Shown here piece by piece: positions 21,347-32,833 of a stretch of DNA of 64,000 bases. Position numbers and translations under genes: made by a program. This stretch comes from Diphasiastrum complanatum (lineage: Eukaryota; Streptophyta; Lycopodiopsida; Lycopodiales; Lycopodiaceae). The stretch is from positions 30,159,422-30,223,421 of the forward strand of contig CM055109.1 of the NCBI GenBank assembly GCA_029204225.1, in the 5' to 3' direction. The notes under the pieces are model-generated. The model was not told the origin of the DNA. It saw nothing but the letters and a program-made list of their open reading frames with translations, and ran no database searches. Within the stretch, counting starts at the first letter, position 1; each line of letters begins with the position of its first letter.

Positions 21347-24300
21347 TTAATACAACCGATTTCTAGCATAATCTTGTTGCTGACCATAAGAACCTATTCT
21401 TTCTCTCCGAGCATCCACTACACACTGACAATGAACACGTGTCAGATTTAGACATCCACTTATGTTCAAAGAGTATTTTTCGGGACATGTATGCAATGAA
21501 GGGAAAGCATCACAGACAGCTTGCACTGCAACAGCACTTAACGCTGTACACCCACTCAGATTTAAAGATACTAAGCCATAACCTTCCTCGACTTGTGAAA
21601 GGGACTGCACATAAAATTTCTTTGAGGTGTTATTGCAATCACTGTTGCTGCTACAGCTGCTAGTACTAGGACTCCCAATGCTGCTACAGCTTCCTATACT
21701 GCTGGATGTAAGAGCTTTACCAGAAAAGAAGCTTGTAGTACCACTTCTTGCAGCTCTCTTGGATCTTATTTCTCCATTGGAGGCCCTACACTTACTGCTA
21801 TTTGCAAGTGCATACATTGCAACATCAGTGATGTTCCTACAACAGTGCAATCCAAGGGCTCTCAAGTTCAGACAATTATCAGCTAATACAATTACACTTT
21901 GACCTGCATCAAAAAGCGTTATCACCATAGTTAATATTGAGCACTATTTATAAAAAATCATAATACAGCAAGATAGATTATGCAATTGATATAAACGACA
22001 TCAGTCAAGCTCCTTAAGCAACCAAACCTGTTATAAGAAGACAACCACACAGATCAACAACCCTTAAATCTGGGCACCAATTTGCTAGAGCTGTCACTCC
22101 AATATCCGTTATCCTCTCACACCATCCAACATTGAGAAACTCCAACCCACCACAGTTTTGTGCAAGAGCCTGAATAGAACAAAGCTTTCTGAAAACTCAT
22201 GTAAACTAATTAATTGGTAGGCAAAAGGCAGCAACCCCTTACAACAATGGATCTCTAACACACAACAAAGAGCAAACATGATTATCCAGAATGTTTACCA
22301 TCAATGCTTTATCCGACCCTGCATTATCGCACCCACATAGATTCAGATGCCTGATATAATGGCAATTTTCGGCTAGAAGAACAAGTCCAGCTTCAGTGAT
22401 CCCAACACAACCACTTAGATCCAATTTTTCAAGCCTTCTGCAGCCATTTGCCAGGGCATACAAAGACAAGTCTGTAAGTCTTGTACCGCCTGATAGATCA
22501 AGTATATGCAAATCAGGGCAATTGCAAGCAACTGCCTCAACTGCTTGGTTGTTCAAAAGCGTACATCGGCGCAAGTTGCAATTTTGTAGGTGAGCAAATT
22601 TAGGAGCTACTGATTGGACCAGCCTACTAACATTTCGCCCACACCTGCAAATCGTTCATTTCATCTGTCAGTAGCAAGTGAGGGATGCTAACTTGTATTC
22701 TGTGAAGACAATTTTCCTTGACTTTTCTTTAAGAAAAACATATTAGTAAATCAAACAAGAAGGCCATAACACCAAGTGCTTGCCAGACAAAAAGCATCAA
22801 TCTTGGAGAATACTGTATTTGCCTACTTTGAAAAAGATACTGAACACTCAAAATAGCAAAAAGTTAATACAAACCAGCTAACTGGAATTAGTAGAGCAAA
22901 ACATACAACACAGCAAAAATCTGATTTCATACTTGGCAAAAACAAACAAGTACGTGAAATAAATCCTGGAAGCACCACACAAATCAGCTAGATCATCTTC
23001 TCTATAGAACAAATGCAGCAGAATGTTTCTCTTATGTCTTCAGAACCCTTCGGTAGATGAAGTGGTATACCCTATAACATCTTTGCTTACAGTGTAATAC
23101 ATACACAGATGATTATGTTGAATTCATACTAGAAAATGTAAAGAAAGCACAGAACAAATATTAACATTTACGTACGCACTGATCATAGAAGGATCAAAAG
23201 AACTTTCATAAAAAGTTAAAACATGCATGTAGTGAAGATTATCCACAAAACAAACTCAATGATAGCTCAAATTCTTTCACGCAATCACCCTTTTATCAAA
23301 GGCCAGCTGAGAATGGGGAAAGTCAGTCAGCACATCTTGTGGGTCTCAAATTCCCTCATTGACCATGGGACCTATCAGCACAGCTCACAAATCAGGTGGA
23401 GATGGTCATGACCGTAGTTGCCCGTTCTGGAATGGATTGCGTTCCGTTTTGGAACATGGCCAAAAATAAATAGATGAAAATTCATAAATATTAACAGAGG
23501 CCTCATTCCGACCCAGGTTTCAGCAGATTACAGTTTCAGCAGAAAGGGAGCTTCAAGCATTCACGGTTTTCGACCGCTCCCCAATCTGAGTCTATTTATG
23601 ACCCCTTCACAAGATGGATCAGGTCAAAGTTTATCCACTATTCCAGTGGTCAGGGCTAGATTTGCCAAAGCGGTCAGGGCTAGAGCTGATGCGCTAAAGC
23701 TAGTTTCTGATAGGGCTGCAGCGGCAGCCAGGGCAGCAATACAGGCAGCACTTCTTGCAGAAGAAGATGCTGCTTTGGCTTGAGCCCTGCTTTGTGATGC
23801 ATCGGTGGATTCAAATTATAGATCCGAGAGACCGAGTGAAATATCTCATGATTAGAAATCTGGAAAATACTTTAGCAGTGAAGACAAGCGATTACCATGG
23901 CAGCTGCTTCAGTCACATGATGCCACGTTACGAATTCAAAGTTTGCCAGAAGCTCAAAACCAGATTGCGGAGGATCCAGATTGCCTCATTGGTTTTACGT
24001 TTTTTGACATTGCCTATGCCAAAGTCTATCGTTTTCATTTTTGCTTGTTTGGCCTATTATCAAAAAGAAGGAAGATAGCGCAGCAGGTGCTTTAATCTCC
24101 CTTTTTTATTTTGAAAAAAAAAACATTTTGACCCAGTACATTCCAGAAAGGTAGCTGGCTTCTGTCAATAGTACGGATTCTCATTTCTACATAGTTCACT
24201 TATGCAAAGTGCACTATTGAGAAGTCTGACAGAAGCCAGTTACTCTTCAGATAGCACGTTGTCAGAAAAGATTTCTTGCCCATTGCACACTTCCATAATT

Positions 24301-25400
24301 GCTTCTTGTTATGTGATGTTTTCACACTCTCAACGTAACAACGTAGTACATGAACTATCCACCAAAAATTCAACTTTGTACTTCTGTAGGGAAGAATAAA
24401 GTAAATGATGATTACTCTCCACCCATCTTTTATACATACAAACCATTCATCATCTCAAGCATGCCATTCTTGGTCAAATTTGACCTATATGTCACATACA
24501 TACAAGTGCATGAGCTATATAGTTACATGCATGAACAGTACACTTACATATGTGACTGCCAACGTCACATGCCTACATGGATGGCATTCACGTTCATATC
24601 CATAGACATGCATGATTGCGGAACAGGAAATAGATGAAATACAAGTGGTTGTAGTAGTGCAATCATTATATGTAATCAGCAATGTAGATTGCATACGAGC
24701 AGCAGGTGCATGCAATAAATCCTGCGAGGGAGATTGTGAATGAGGTGGAACAAATGACTGAGGAGACTGTGGATCTATCTGTGGGTTGTCCTAGTGGTGG
24801 GAGTGAGGAATTGCCACTACTCACAGAAGCTTTTCTGATGGAAGGAATTTTGCAACCAAGATAACCCGTAGAAGTATAATGCATAGGACTGCGATGGAAG
24901 CCAAATGTAGAGAAGGCTTAGTTTCCCGTTCTGTCTATTAACTCTCAGGATATGGTTTTTTTTTTTCCTTGTAACATTGAGAACTACTACTTGTATCTTG
25001 CAATGGTCATCATGGATGAGGACATGTCTTTTAATGTGCATGAGAGAATGGGGGGCATTGGGGCAGGGGGAGGGGGGCAAGGGGGAGAGAGGTCTTACCA
25101 CGTAAATGAAAGCTCCAAAATCCCTGCACGTACAGCATCTCGCCAGCCCGTACACACTCCACAAGCAACAACTACTGTGCGATCGTCCACCAAAGCAAGT
25201 ACCTGAACAAGCAATTCCATTGGCAAGTCTTGCCATTTTGAATCTCTACCTTCATTAACTTGGTTTATACAATCGATATAGGAGTTGCAACTCTCGAAAA
25301 AGAACTTGAGCTTCTGTTGGAAATTTGGTGAAGGGCAGTCCATCTCGCCATCATCAGATTCCCAAGAACTTTGTGACAAACTTTGCGATTTATGATACAT
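21347..25400 (-). CDS. SKP2-like: SKP2-type F-box/leucine-rich-repeat protein, 4 coding exons
   Basis: Substrate receptor of an SCF ubiquitin ligase; Arabidopsis SKP2A/B homologues target cell-cycle factors. Coding exons on the minus strand: 25,400-25,099; 22,644-22,299; 22,169-22,028; 21,903-21,347. Junctions are GT..AG and keep phase, giving 1,347 nt or 448 residues. The ATG at 25,398 is preceded by an in-frame TAA. The F-box is residues about 56-96 (KWQDLPMELLVQVLALVDDR, then GVCTGWRDAV). Cys-containing LRRs fill about 102-300 (LDLSGCVGITEAGL, LNVGWCERITDIGV, LGLHCCRNITDVAM). The end LHTCPEKYSLNISGCLNLT matches the SKP2 C-terminus. It is longer than SKP2A (about 360 residues) because of an N-terminal extension and a Ser-rich insert at about 300-365. 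A CAG acceptor at 25,501-25,503 suggests a 5'-UTR intron. Confidence 0.88.
23478..24086 (+). pseudogene. Antisense pseudo-exon 1 in the SKP2 intron, gene unknown
   Basis: One plus-strand frame stays protein-like for about 200 codons and is interrupted by only two stops, TGA at about 23,781 and TAG at about 23,853. It reads through SADYSFSRKGASSIHGFRPL, VVRARFAKAVRARADALKLV, an Ala-rich helix (RAAAAARAAIQAALLAEEDA), DSNYRSERPSEI, LPEAQNQIAEDPDCLIGFTF and LLSKRRKIAQQVL. Both stops are one C-to-T transition from a sense codon (CGA, CAG). The family was not recognised; the Arg/Ala-rich helix suggests a coiled or nucleic-acid-binding segment. A possible splice acceptor (TTAACAG) lies at about 23,497. 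Confidence 0.55.
24688..24864 (+). pseudogene. Antisense pseudo-exon 2 in the SKP2 intron
   Basis: Plus-strand open segment, 58 codons then TAA, reading AYEQQVHAINPAREIVNEVE, TEETVDLSVGCPSGGSEELP and LLTEAFLMEGILQPR. It is preceded by AG dinucleotides usable as acceptors. Codon use and lack of low complexity look exonic. It lies 600 bases downstream of pseudo-exon 1 on the same strand and may be the last exon of the same lost gene. No function assigned. Confidence 0.45.
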
Positions 25401-25500
25401 ATTTTTTTAGCCCTGTAGCCTCTAGTTCTTCGACTACACTTTTGAACCACTTAAATGTTGTGTCGAACAAATTGTAACAAGACCACGTTCATCTGTAGAC

Positions 25501-28239
25501 CTGAAAGAGCCAATTATAGACATATTATCTTAACTCTGTAAATTGTTCTATCACATCCAAAAGCTCGTATATCACAAGAGAAGAAAAATAGATCATAGAA
25601 TTGAGTGAGCTATTAGGCAATTAAACATTAGGAAAAAGAGGTCATGATTCTTTGCACAGTCATGCAGCACTAGTCTAAAACCAAATCACAGGTCCACTTA
25701 TAATAAACCTTTCACACATTACTTCGTAGGTTTGCCAATACATTGGCACATCAATGACAACCCAACAACTACTTGTAACTGTCCCAATTCATTGGCACAT
25801 TTTGAAAACTTGAAGGGACATATGCAGCATGTAAAACCTTTTACTGGGCGAAACAAACATTTAGAGCGGAACTTTTGAGAAACATGAAAGGCGGCAACCT
25901 GCATGGTGTGCATAGCAGAAAGACTACAAATATTGATGCTCCAGAACAGGACAAGAAACTAATCAAAAGTTTGACCCACTACAATGTCATAACAGGCACC
26001 AGTTCAACATGCACACCTAGAAAACTTTAAGCATACATAAATTGACTGGGAAGCGGTTACAGTAGCCAAGACAGAAAATCTTCAAGGTAAGATACCATTC
26101 AAACGTACAACTCCTACAGAGACTCACTGTTTCTAGAAGTAAACCCAAGCACACATGTAAAAAAGATCCTAATAGCAAACACTCTAGTAAGAAGGATGAA
26201 ACTTTACTCATTGCTATCAGTAATTAAGGGTTTGTAGAGAAAATAGGACTATTGTATTGTCTCTTGAACAGCAGCAGCATTGCCTGCAGTCATTGAATTT
26301 GTAATATCTTCTTACCATTGACATTGATCAAACTTTGACATATAAATGTGAATCAATCTGTTTGATATTTGTGATGTCAAAGTATTGAAAGAGTAAGGAG
26401 TGAGGTTTCTAACATGTTATGGAAGATATTGATCTCCTACGCTGGAACCAGATGAGCCAACATATTACCACACTCAGTTGTAACAATCTGATCTCATTCT
26501 TATTAATCTGTAACCAGCTATATACTCAGAGACAGGAAAAAAATTTAACATAATTTCCAGAACAATCAAAGGTATAAGTTTCACAAGCTGTACTCAATGA
26601 CAGGGAGAGAGTTCTCAACCTAGAAGGGACTAAAGAGACTAACTGGACAAATGGCAGATTAACAAAAACTGAAATTCTCAAATATTCCAATAGCTCGAGA
26701 CCCAAAAAGTTTCCAACAAAAATTCGCATGTCAATCAAGTATCGTATGCTTACTGTGGACAAAGAAAACAAAGAATGATGCATCTTATACGGAAGAGGGG
26801 CAACCTTGAGACAACATTACAAATGAAAATTGCAATTTGCTAGTCTACCGTGCAATCTAGCGTGTGGCTGGAGGTAAGTGCACTTGCAGGTGGGTGACAG
26901 TAGTACCTTCGTAACAATGATTCTTGTACAATAAATTGTAGCAGTTACCAAAGAGAATTCGTTAAAACTAATAGGTTTGACCATAAGAAGTTCCCACTTG
27001 AAATGCAAAGCAAAACTTCATTGCACCCAATGCAATCCGCAATATTTATCAGCTACCTTTGAAAGAAAATCAACAATGAAAGAATGGAAAGCTAGTCCAA
27101 AATAGAAAAAAACTTCTATAGGCGAAATTTCTCTGAAAGAAGCTACGAAACTTAAAATTCCAGGGAGAACAACTATGCCCTTGAACAAATTGCCTTATAA
27201 AACTTGTTTCACTAAAAGTGAAGGCATGACTGTAGAGCGTGTTCATTTTTCTTCGACACAATGCTCATCAGTTGAAAAACCTAGTGGTTGCACTTGAAAA
27301 CCCGAAAAGTTAGACGATTTGTCATTGCACTTGGAAACCCAAAAATCTCACACGATTTATAAACTTACATAAACGATGTAGAGAGATAAGTTTTCCCGTG
27401 AGAATACCAAATCTCTCACATGTAAGAAAGTTATAAGGTTACATCCTTTTCCGTTAGTAAAGAACATGAAAGCCAGACTTATGTGTAGATTACGCAAGAG
27501 TCATCTTATAAGCCCCACTGCTGATGTCAACCTCGAAACATCCATTTTGTGAAAAACATGCACTAGAGAGAGCAGAAAGCAACTCATTGTGACAAATTAC
27601 CAGCAATTGCCCTGACTCTTACTTTCGTCCTTCTAGGTAAAATTACCTTCTAGGATACCGGGACTCCTTGCTTGTGCTTCAATTAGAGGATTCTTTGTTC
27701 TTAAGAAGCTTCCACAGAGTGCGTTTCCAACTTAGTCTTCCTTTTCATTTAGGAATCTCAGAAATATATTTCCTGGGGGAATCCCCAGCATCAGGTAGAG
27801 TTCAATAAAAAGAATACGCTTTTCGTCTCGGTGCACTTCCAACAGCCGCAATCTCGAACGATGTGGTAGCGTTTTGCAAAACAATCACAAAGGGCTGGAA
27901 CTTCGTCTAAGAAAAATTGTCTCAATTATGTGCTTCTGCCTGTCACGATTGAAGCGGCTTCATTACCTTGTGATCCAAATGTTTCAGAAAAAGAACAAGG
28001 ATGAAATTCTCATATCCAGAATTGCAAAACTTAAAGTGCTGTTGTTTCAAAGAGACAAAGTTGATTTTCGGAAGATCATCAAGTGCAGAGACCAAGCCGC
28101 TGGAACCGCGATAATAGAAGACCTAAAGCCTATCAATGCTTGACTTGCATCCCTGATCGGCATAAGAACCGCAAGAGAAAATGACAGAGCAAGAGATACA
28201 TAAGAATATGAGATTGACGACCAATCAATATGAGAGATA
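25501..28239 (-). other. Upstream region of the SKP2-like gene
   Basis: About 2.7 kb with no convincing gene. It should contain the 5' UTR, a putative 5'-UTR intron (acceptor at 25,501-25,503) and the promoter on the minus strand. A plus-strand frame at 27,874-28,143 is Lys/Leu/Ile-rich with no recognisable domain and is not called as a gene. Confidence 0.4.
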
Positions 28240-28690
28240 AATGAAGAAGCGAAGAAAACGTAAAGAAACCTATACCTGTATAATATCACGAGAAATGGAT
28301 GAAGAAGAGCATAATATTACCTGCTTCATAATATCATAAAGAGATGGACGAAAAGCGCATAACATCAACTGTACTAGTACAAGAAATGGATGGAGAAGCG
28401 TACAATTTCACATGCCCTTTGCACAATAATAATATTGACAGATGGATGAAAAAGCAAAAAATATTACCTGCAATGGCATAAAATTACAAGATATGGATGA
28501 CATCCCATGGAACATTATGAGAGTTTGATAAATAAGCGCACAAAATGACAAGAAACGTAAATTCCAATAATATTATAAGAGTATGGAGAGAGATTGATGC
28601 AAAAACATATAATATTGTGAGAAATGGATGAAGGGAACAAAATGAGAAGAAACGTACACCGAGATAATATTATGAAGAAGCGAAGAAGAT
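28240..28690. repeat. Degenerate minisatellite, roughly 50-60 bp period
   Basis: About eight variants of a unit built around GGATGAAGAAGAGCATAATAT followed by TACCTG or a similar word, at about 28,296, 28,345, 28,389, 28,444, 28,527, 28,584, 28,626 and 28,670. Spacing and sequence vary, so the array is old. Confidence 0.6.
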
Positions 28691-28986
28691 GACAGGAAAC
28701 TGTCGAGGGAGATGGAGAGCACGCCACCGAGCGCCCGACGAGGACGCAAACCAGCGATGGATCGACGAGAAAGAGGGTACATAGTCACCACAAAACCATC
28801 CGTCAATCGGTCGTCGACGAGAGAGAGAGAAGAATGCAAGCGGGCTTGTCATATTGCAAAAAGTTGCAAGGCGTGTGAAAGGCAATAATTGAACCAAATA
28901 ATAAAATGCCCAAATTGAACGGCGACTTTCAAACTTTTGTGAACCTAAAATTTTAAAACCCAATCTCCATATATTTTAAATAGAAG

Positions 28987-29030
<44 letters not shown>
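28987..29030. repeat. (TA)n(TG)n microsatellite
   Basis: A run of TA about 16 bases long followed by TG about 28 bases long. Confidence 0.9.
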
Positions 29031-29039
<9 letters not shown>

Positions 29040-29327
29040 AGGACAACGACTATGTGAATGATTCCTTTGTTTGTATGTCCAGCCTACACGTAATGGATTG
29101 TTGGCGACTATTATGCCCATTTTTTTGTCTCCTTAAAAGCATACTAGTCATCTATTTTTTTTTAAATTGTGTTGATTTTGCCTGCGCGTCAGGCGTCAGG
29201 CCTGCACCTACCATCCATGTGGCAATGTTGGATTGGTTTTTTTTTTTTTAATTTTGATTTTGCCTGTTGCTTGCCACATGGCAATGTTTGATTGGTCTAA
29301 AAAAGGTCCAATAATTCATTACACAAT

Positions 29328-29460
29328 GGAATGGGCCGGGCACAGGCCATTTTGCCCGATTCAGCTTTCCAAAAAACTTTAGGCTCGACCCCTCTGGGCC
29401 TCGCCTAAATTTTTTTTGGAAAGCTTTACCGGGTAGAATGGCTTGTGCCCAGCCCATTCC
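29328..29460. repeat. 133-bp imperfect fold-back
   Basis: Outer arms GGAATGGGCC.GGGCACA.GCCATT and AATGGC.TGTGCCC.GCCCATTCC pair across the whole length. Inner arms AGCTTTCCAAAAAA and TTTTTTGGAAAGCT pair perfectly, as do TTTAGGC and GCCTAAA, around a centre of about 17 bases. There are only a few mismatches. It could be a small MITE or a hairpin-RNA source. Confidence 0.75.
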
Positions 29461-29817
29461 ATAGTACGTTTTTGCATATTTACTAATGGATTTGTTTAAT
29501 GACCTTTCCACAACCATCTATCTTGCCAATGAAAATGACTCGATGTCAAGGAATGGATTTCTGAATGAACTTTCCACTTTGTCATCCTACCATGAAACAT
29601 AAAGCATATGTATGGCAGGATGAGCTAGTGAATACTTGGAAAGGTCAATGAACATGATATTGACAGTTATAGCATAGGGTAGGTCATCTTGCCATAACAA
29701 ATAGTAATAGTTACGATGCAATTTTTTAAAACACAAATGGCAGATTCCCAAATTTCCATGCTCGTCAGCCTATTAAGGGTTATTCATATATACATTATTG
29801 CCACTTAGAGAGAAATC

Positions 29818-29946
<129 letters not shown>

Positions 29947-30209
29947 ATAACTCTTTGTCACACATTTGTCCTCAAATATGCACAAGGGCATTTGCGTTGC
30001 AAACACCATTTTGGAGCTCATTCACCATCGTTGTTGGTTTGTCCTATTTCTAATGAGTTGTGTTTCTTCCTCATGGCAACCACAGTCTTGCTACACCCTA
30101 GATTACTCCTTGATCAAGAAAATAGTCAACACAAAGACAACATGTCTATGAAAAATTGTCAACTAGTTAGGTTACTCAATTTGGCAGTTTTGAGGCCAAA
30201 GTGAATTTT

Positions 30210-30749
30210 CAACCTGGAGATAAATTTATTTAAGTCAATAAGGCCTAAAAATAGTGTCTTTACTATTTTTAACAAGTAGTGAAGTTGATAAGGTCGGATT
30301 TGGATCTACTTTCCATGGTTGATATGGATACATTGCATCTAGTCACTTAAAACTAGATTTTTGGTGAAGTACCTTGAAACTACCATTTTAGGGCAATATT
30401 TGGCTGCCGTAAATAGTTGTACCTGTGTGAAGAACAGATTTTGATGTTCTCATTTTGTATGGAAAACTTTTCTCTTCTGCTTCTATGTTCTCATGATATC
30501 TTAAATTCTAATGTGTAGAATGCTATTTTTGTTGTCCATCTTGAATCCACACATGTGAATGCTGATGTGCTACTGTTGTTGTACGGAAAGGGCTGAATCT
30601 TAGTGATTTTGATCAAATCTTTGTGTATTTCCAAGTTCTAGCATGGTAGAAACATGATTTCTAGCTTGTAGATGAATCTAGATGTGCACCCAAATTTAGC
30701 TAAAGATCTATTGATCCATTTGTGATGTTTTGGATCTGACTTTTTCACA
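30210..30749 (+). repeat. Copia LTR, plus strand, left end uncertain
   Basis: 30,530-30,600 resembles the reverse complement of the 54-kb LTR: a TATTTTTGT..CC..CTTGAATCCACAC-like stretch, then GCTACT..TTG..GTACGG. It ends CACA at 30,749, immediately before a primer-binding site. The left boundary cannot be set. Confidence 0.55.
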
Positions 30750-30760
30750 TGGTATCAAAG
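30750..30760 (+). other. Degenerate primer-binding site
   Basis: TGGTATCAAAG, one G-to-A change from the tRNA-iMet site TGGTATCAGAG, directly after the LTR end CACA. Confidence 0.65.
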
Positions 30761-31347
30761 TAGGTTGCAGGCTAAAATTGGTGGTTTTTCCAAATCTAGT
30801 GCAGTATTTGAGTACGCCATGAATTCTAGAGTAGATTGGAGTGGTTTCTATCTCAAATCAAGCATTTTCAAGTGTAGAAACTTGATCTTTGTGATGCTAG
30901 CTTCACTTGGTCAAATTACTTGTAGTAGGCTGATTTTTTAATCTACTTACTGCAATGTGGAGACAAAAATTGCACATGATAGTGGATGTAGCATTCTTTT
31001 AGAATTCGTATCAAGATTCTAGCTTTTGCATATAGAATTTGATTTGTTCAATATTCTGCATTTTTGTGAAAACTCAAAATTTGATAGAATCTCTTGGTTC
31101 AAAGGTGCTAATCTTTTTAAGAGTGTGTTTCAAGTGCATTTGAGTTCAAAAACTCATTCTATTATAGGTTGAACAAGTGTGATCAAGATTCAATCAATTC
31201 TATGTGCTAGATTTGCTAGTAGAAAGAAAAAGAGACTGGATTTGTTCCAAATCTCTTTGTGATTTCTTCTTGTCATCATTTGTTGAGTTTCAAGAGAGTG
31301 CTAGGTGCATTGGAACAGGTTCAAAGAAGAAGATCAATCATTGCCAC

Positions 31348-31775
31348 ATGGCTACAAATGGAGGCTTCATGTTGGAAAGCAATGATAGACTTACCTGAAA
31401 CAACTATTCAACCTAGAAGTTGAGGATGAAGTCCTTGCTAGAGATGAATGAGTTGATGGATATTGTTGTAGGTGTGGAGGAGAGACCTTTGGAACATCAA
31501 GAACAATTGAGGTATGATAGGAGGGCAAAGAAAGCTCTACATGCTATCAAGATGAATTTCACAAATGAACTTCTCAAGGAAGTTGGTAAGTGCACTACAT
31601 CTAGTGAAGCTTGGAAAACCTTGAAAAAAGTTTATGAATCCTAGTCTACATCAAAGGTCCTAACCCTTAGGAAAAAAATCTTTCAAATTATTCAAAAGAA
31701 GGATGAAAAGTTAAGGCATTGAATGACGAATTAGAATGTATTGGTGAAAGCATTAAGGATGTTGAACATGCTAAC
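31348..31775 (+). pseudogene. Copia gag N-terminal half, broken
   Basis: ATG at 31,348 (MATNGGFMLESNDRLT) matches the gag start of the 53.5-kb element. Stops interrupt at 31,396 and 31,642, but RRAKKALHAIKMNFTNELLK, KVLTLRKKIFQI and a NDELECIGESIKD-like block remain. Homology ends near 31,775 inside gag. Together with the LTR this is a 5' stub of about 1.5 kb. Confidence 0.75.
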
Positions 31776-32283
31776 TTAGTGCAAATCTTTGTGTTGGAGT
31801 TTAATCTTACTCCTACTCATCCTAATAGCTCTCCTTTTCTTCTATGAAAATCACTCTCTCAAAGAAGCCACCAAAGTCATCGACATCGAAGTGACCGACA
31901 AGGGCTCACATTGCTCGAAGTCGAAGTCCCTGAAGTCGAAGTCATCGACGAGTGCTGAAGACGGGACATCATGCCAATACCAATCGTCGGGCAAGTCGAG
32001 TTAGCAGACTGCAGCTCGACAAGCATGAACTGTGTGTCGCAACAGTCTATATTTTTACTTGCAAATTCCAACAGCAAAAAAATGCGAAAAAACCCGACGA
32101 AGTCATCTACTTCACTATGTCAATTTTGGATCTTATTCTATTTTGCTTGTAATTGCTCTCTCTCTCTAACTCGGATTTTGTGTCTTCTTCATACATGATC
32201 AAGCTTGTGTACTTTCCCTATTTGTGAGAAATTAATATAGCTTTGATATATAGCATTCTAGATTGTGCTCTAGCCATAGATTC
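31776..32283. other. Tail after the gag stub, unassigned
   Basis: Contains a GTCGAAGTC-iterated stretch (31,880-31,960, a Ser/Lys-rich frame KSKSLKSKSSTSAEDG) and a CT-rich spacer. It is not recognised as a gag continuation and may be a different repeat. Confidence 0.4.
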
Positions 32284-32428
32284 GGGCCATTTTGGGAACT
32301 TAAAAGAAATGCAACATTTTTTTTCCAAAAAATGTGACACAAGTGTTAACTCAAGAATTTGGACCATTTCGGAGAATATCGCATTTTCCCAAAGAATGCA
32401 AAAAATGCGACACTCTTGTAGATTTACA
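32284..32428. repeat. Two diverged 66-bp direct repeats
   Basis: GGGCCATTTTGGGAACTTAA to about 32,350 and GGACCATTTCGGAGAATATC to about 32,428 align along their length. Both end in AAAAAATG.GACAC..TGT. They sit directly left of the large palindrome. Confidence 0.55.
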
Positions 32429-32457
32429 CGGGATTTCACGTACAGACTATCTACATC

Positions 32458-32585
32458 TTCACATTCCAATAATAACTGACCTAATTGATAAGTTAAACAG
32501 TTGTCAACGATCTTGTAATTGTAAAGTGAGAATAGTTACACAAGATCATCCAACATATACATATATACACACACACACACATATA

Positions 32586-32617
<32 letters not shown>

Positions 32618-32717
32618 TATGTTGGATGATCTTGTGTAACTATTCTCACTTTACAATTACAAGATCGTTGACAACTGTTTAACTTATCAATTAGGTCAGT
32701 TATTATTGGAATGTGAA
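32458..32717. repeat. 260-bp near-perfect palindrome with a dinucleotide centre
   Basis: The left arm starts TTCACATTCCAATAATAACT and the right arm ends with its exact complement. All of the roughly 110 bases of non-simple sequence on each side pair without mismatch. The centre is (AC)nATATAT(GT)n, slightly asymmetric (about 15 versus 22 bases). Short translated frames on both strands encode the same peptide, confirming the symmetry. Flanks are CTACATC and CTAGTAA. Confidence 0.92.
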
Positions 32718-32833
32718 CTAGTAAAGTGTGCCCGTCGTTGACAAGCGAGCAACGATGGTTTAGGAGGAAAGCCGATGATCGAGGCATGCGATCGAGCAGT
32801 CGATGTTGTGTGTGTGTGAAGTGGGTCTATGTG

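Larger units (their letters stand above)
22645..25098 (-). other. Intron 1 of the SKP2-like gene
   Basis: 2,454 bases, donor GTAAGA at 25,098 and acceptor TTGCAG at 22,645. Other introns of this gene are about 125-130 bases. Apart from antisense coding-like segments at 23.5-24.1 and 24.7-24.9 kb it shows an AT-rich background and a purine-rich GGGGGAGAG tract near the donor. Confidence 0.8.

Noticed and set aside
27874-28143. Possible small gene of 89 codons upstream of the F-box gene
   Set aside because: Lys/Leu-rich, no domain, no upstream signal recognised, and it lies in the presumed promoter or UTR region.
29248-29517. 89-codon minus frame across the fold-back
   Set aside because: The peptide is encoded mostly by the 133-bp inverted repeat. 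No homology recognised.
32334-32787. Two near-identical proteins on opposite strands (HIPIITDLIDKLNSCQRSCN)
   Set aside because: A consequence of the perfect palindrome, not of coding.
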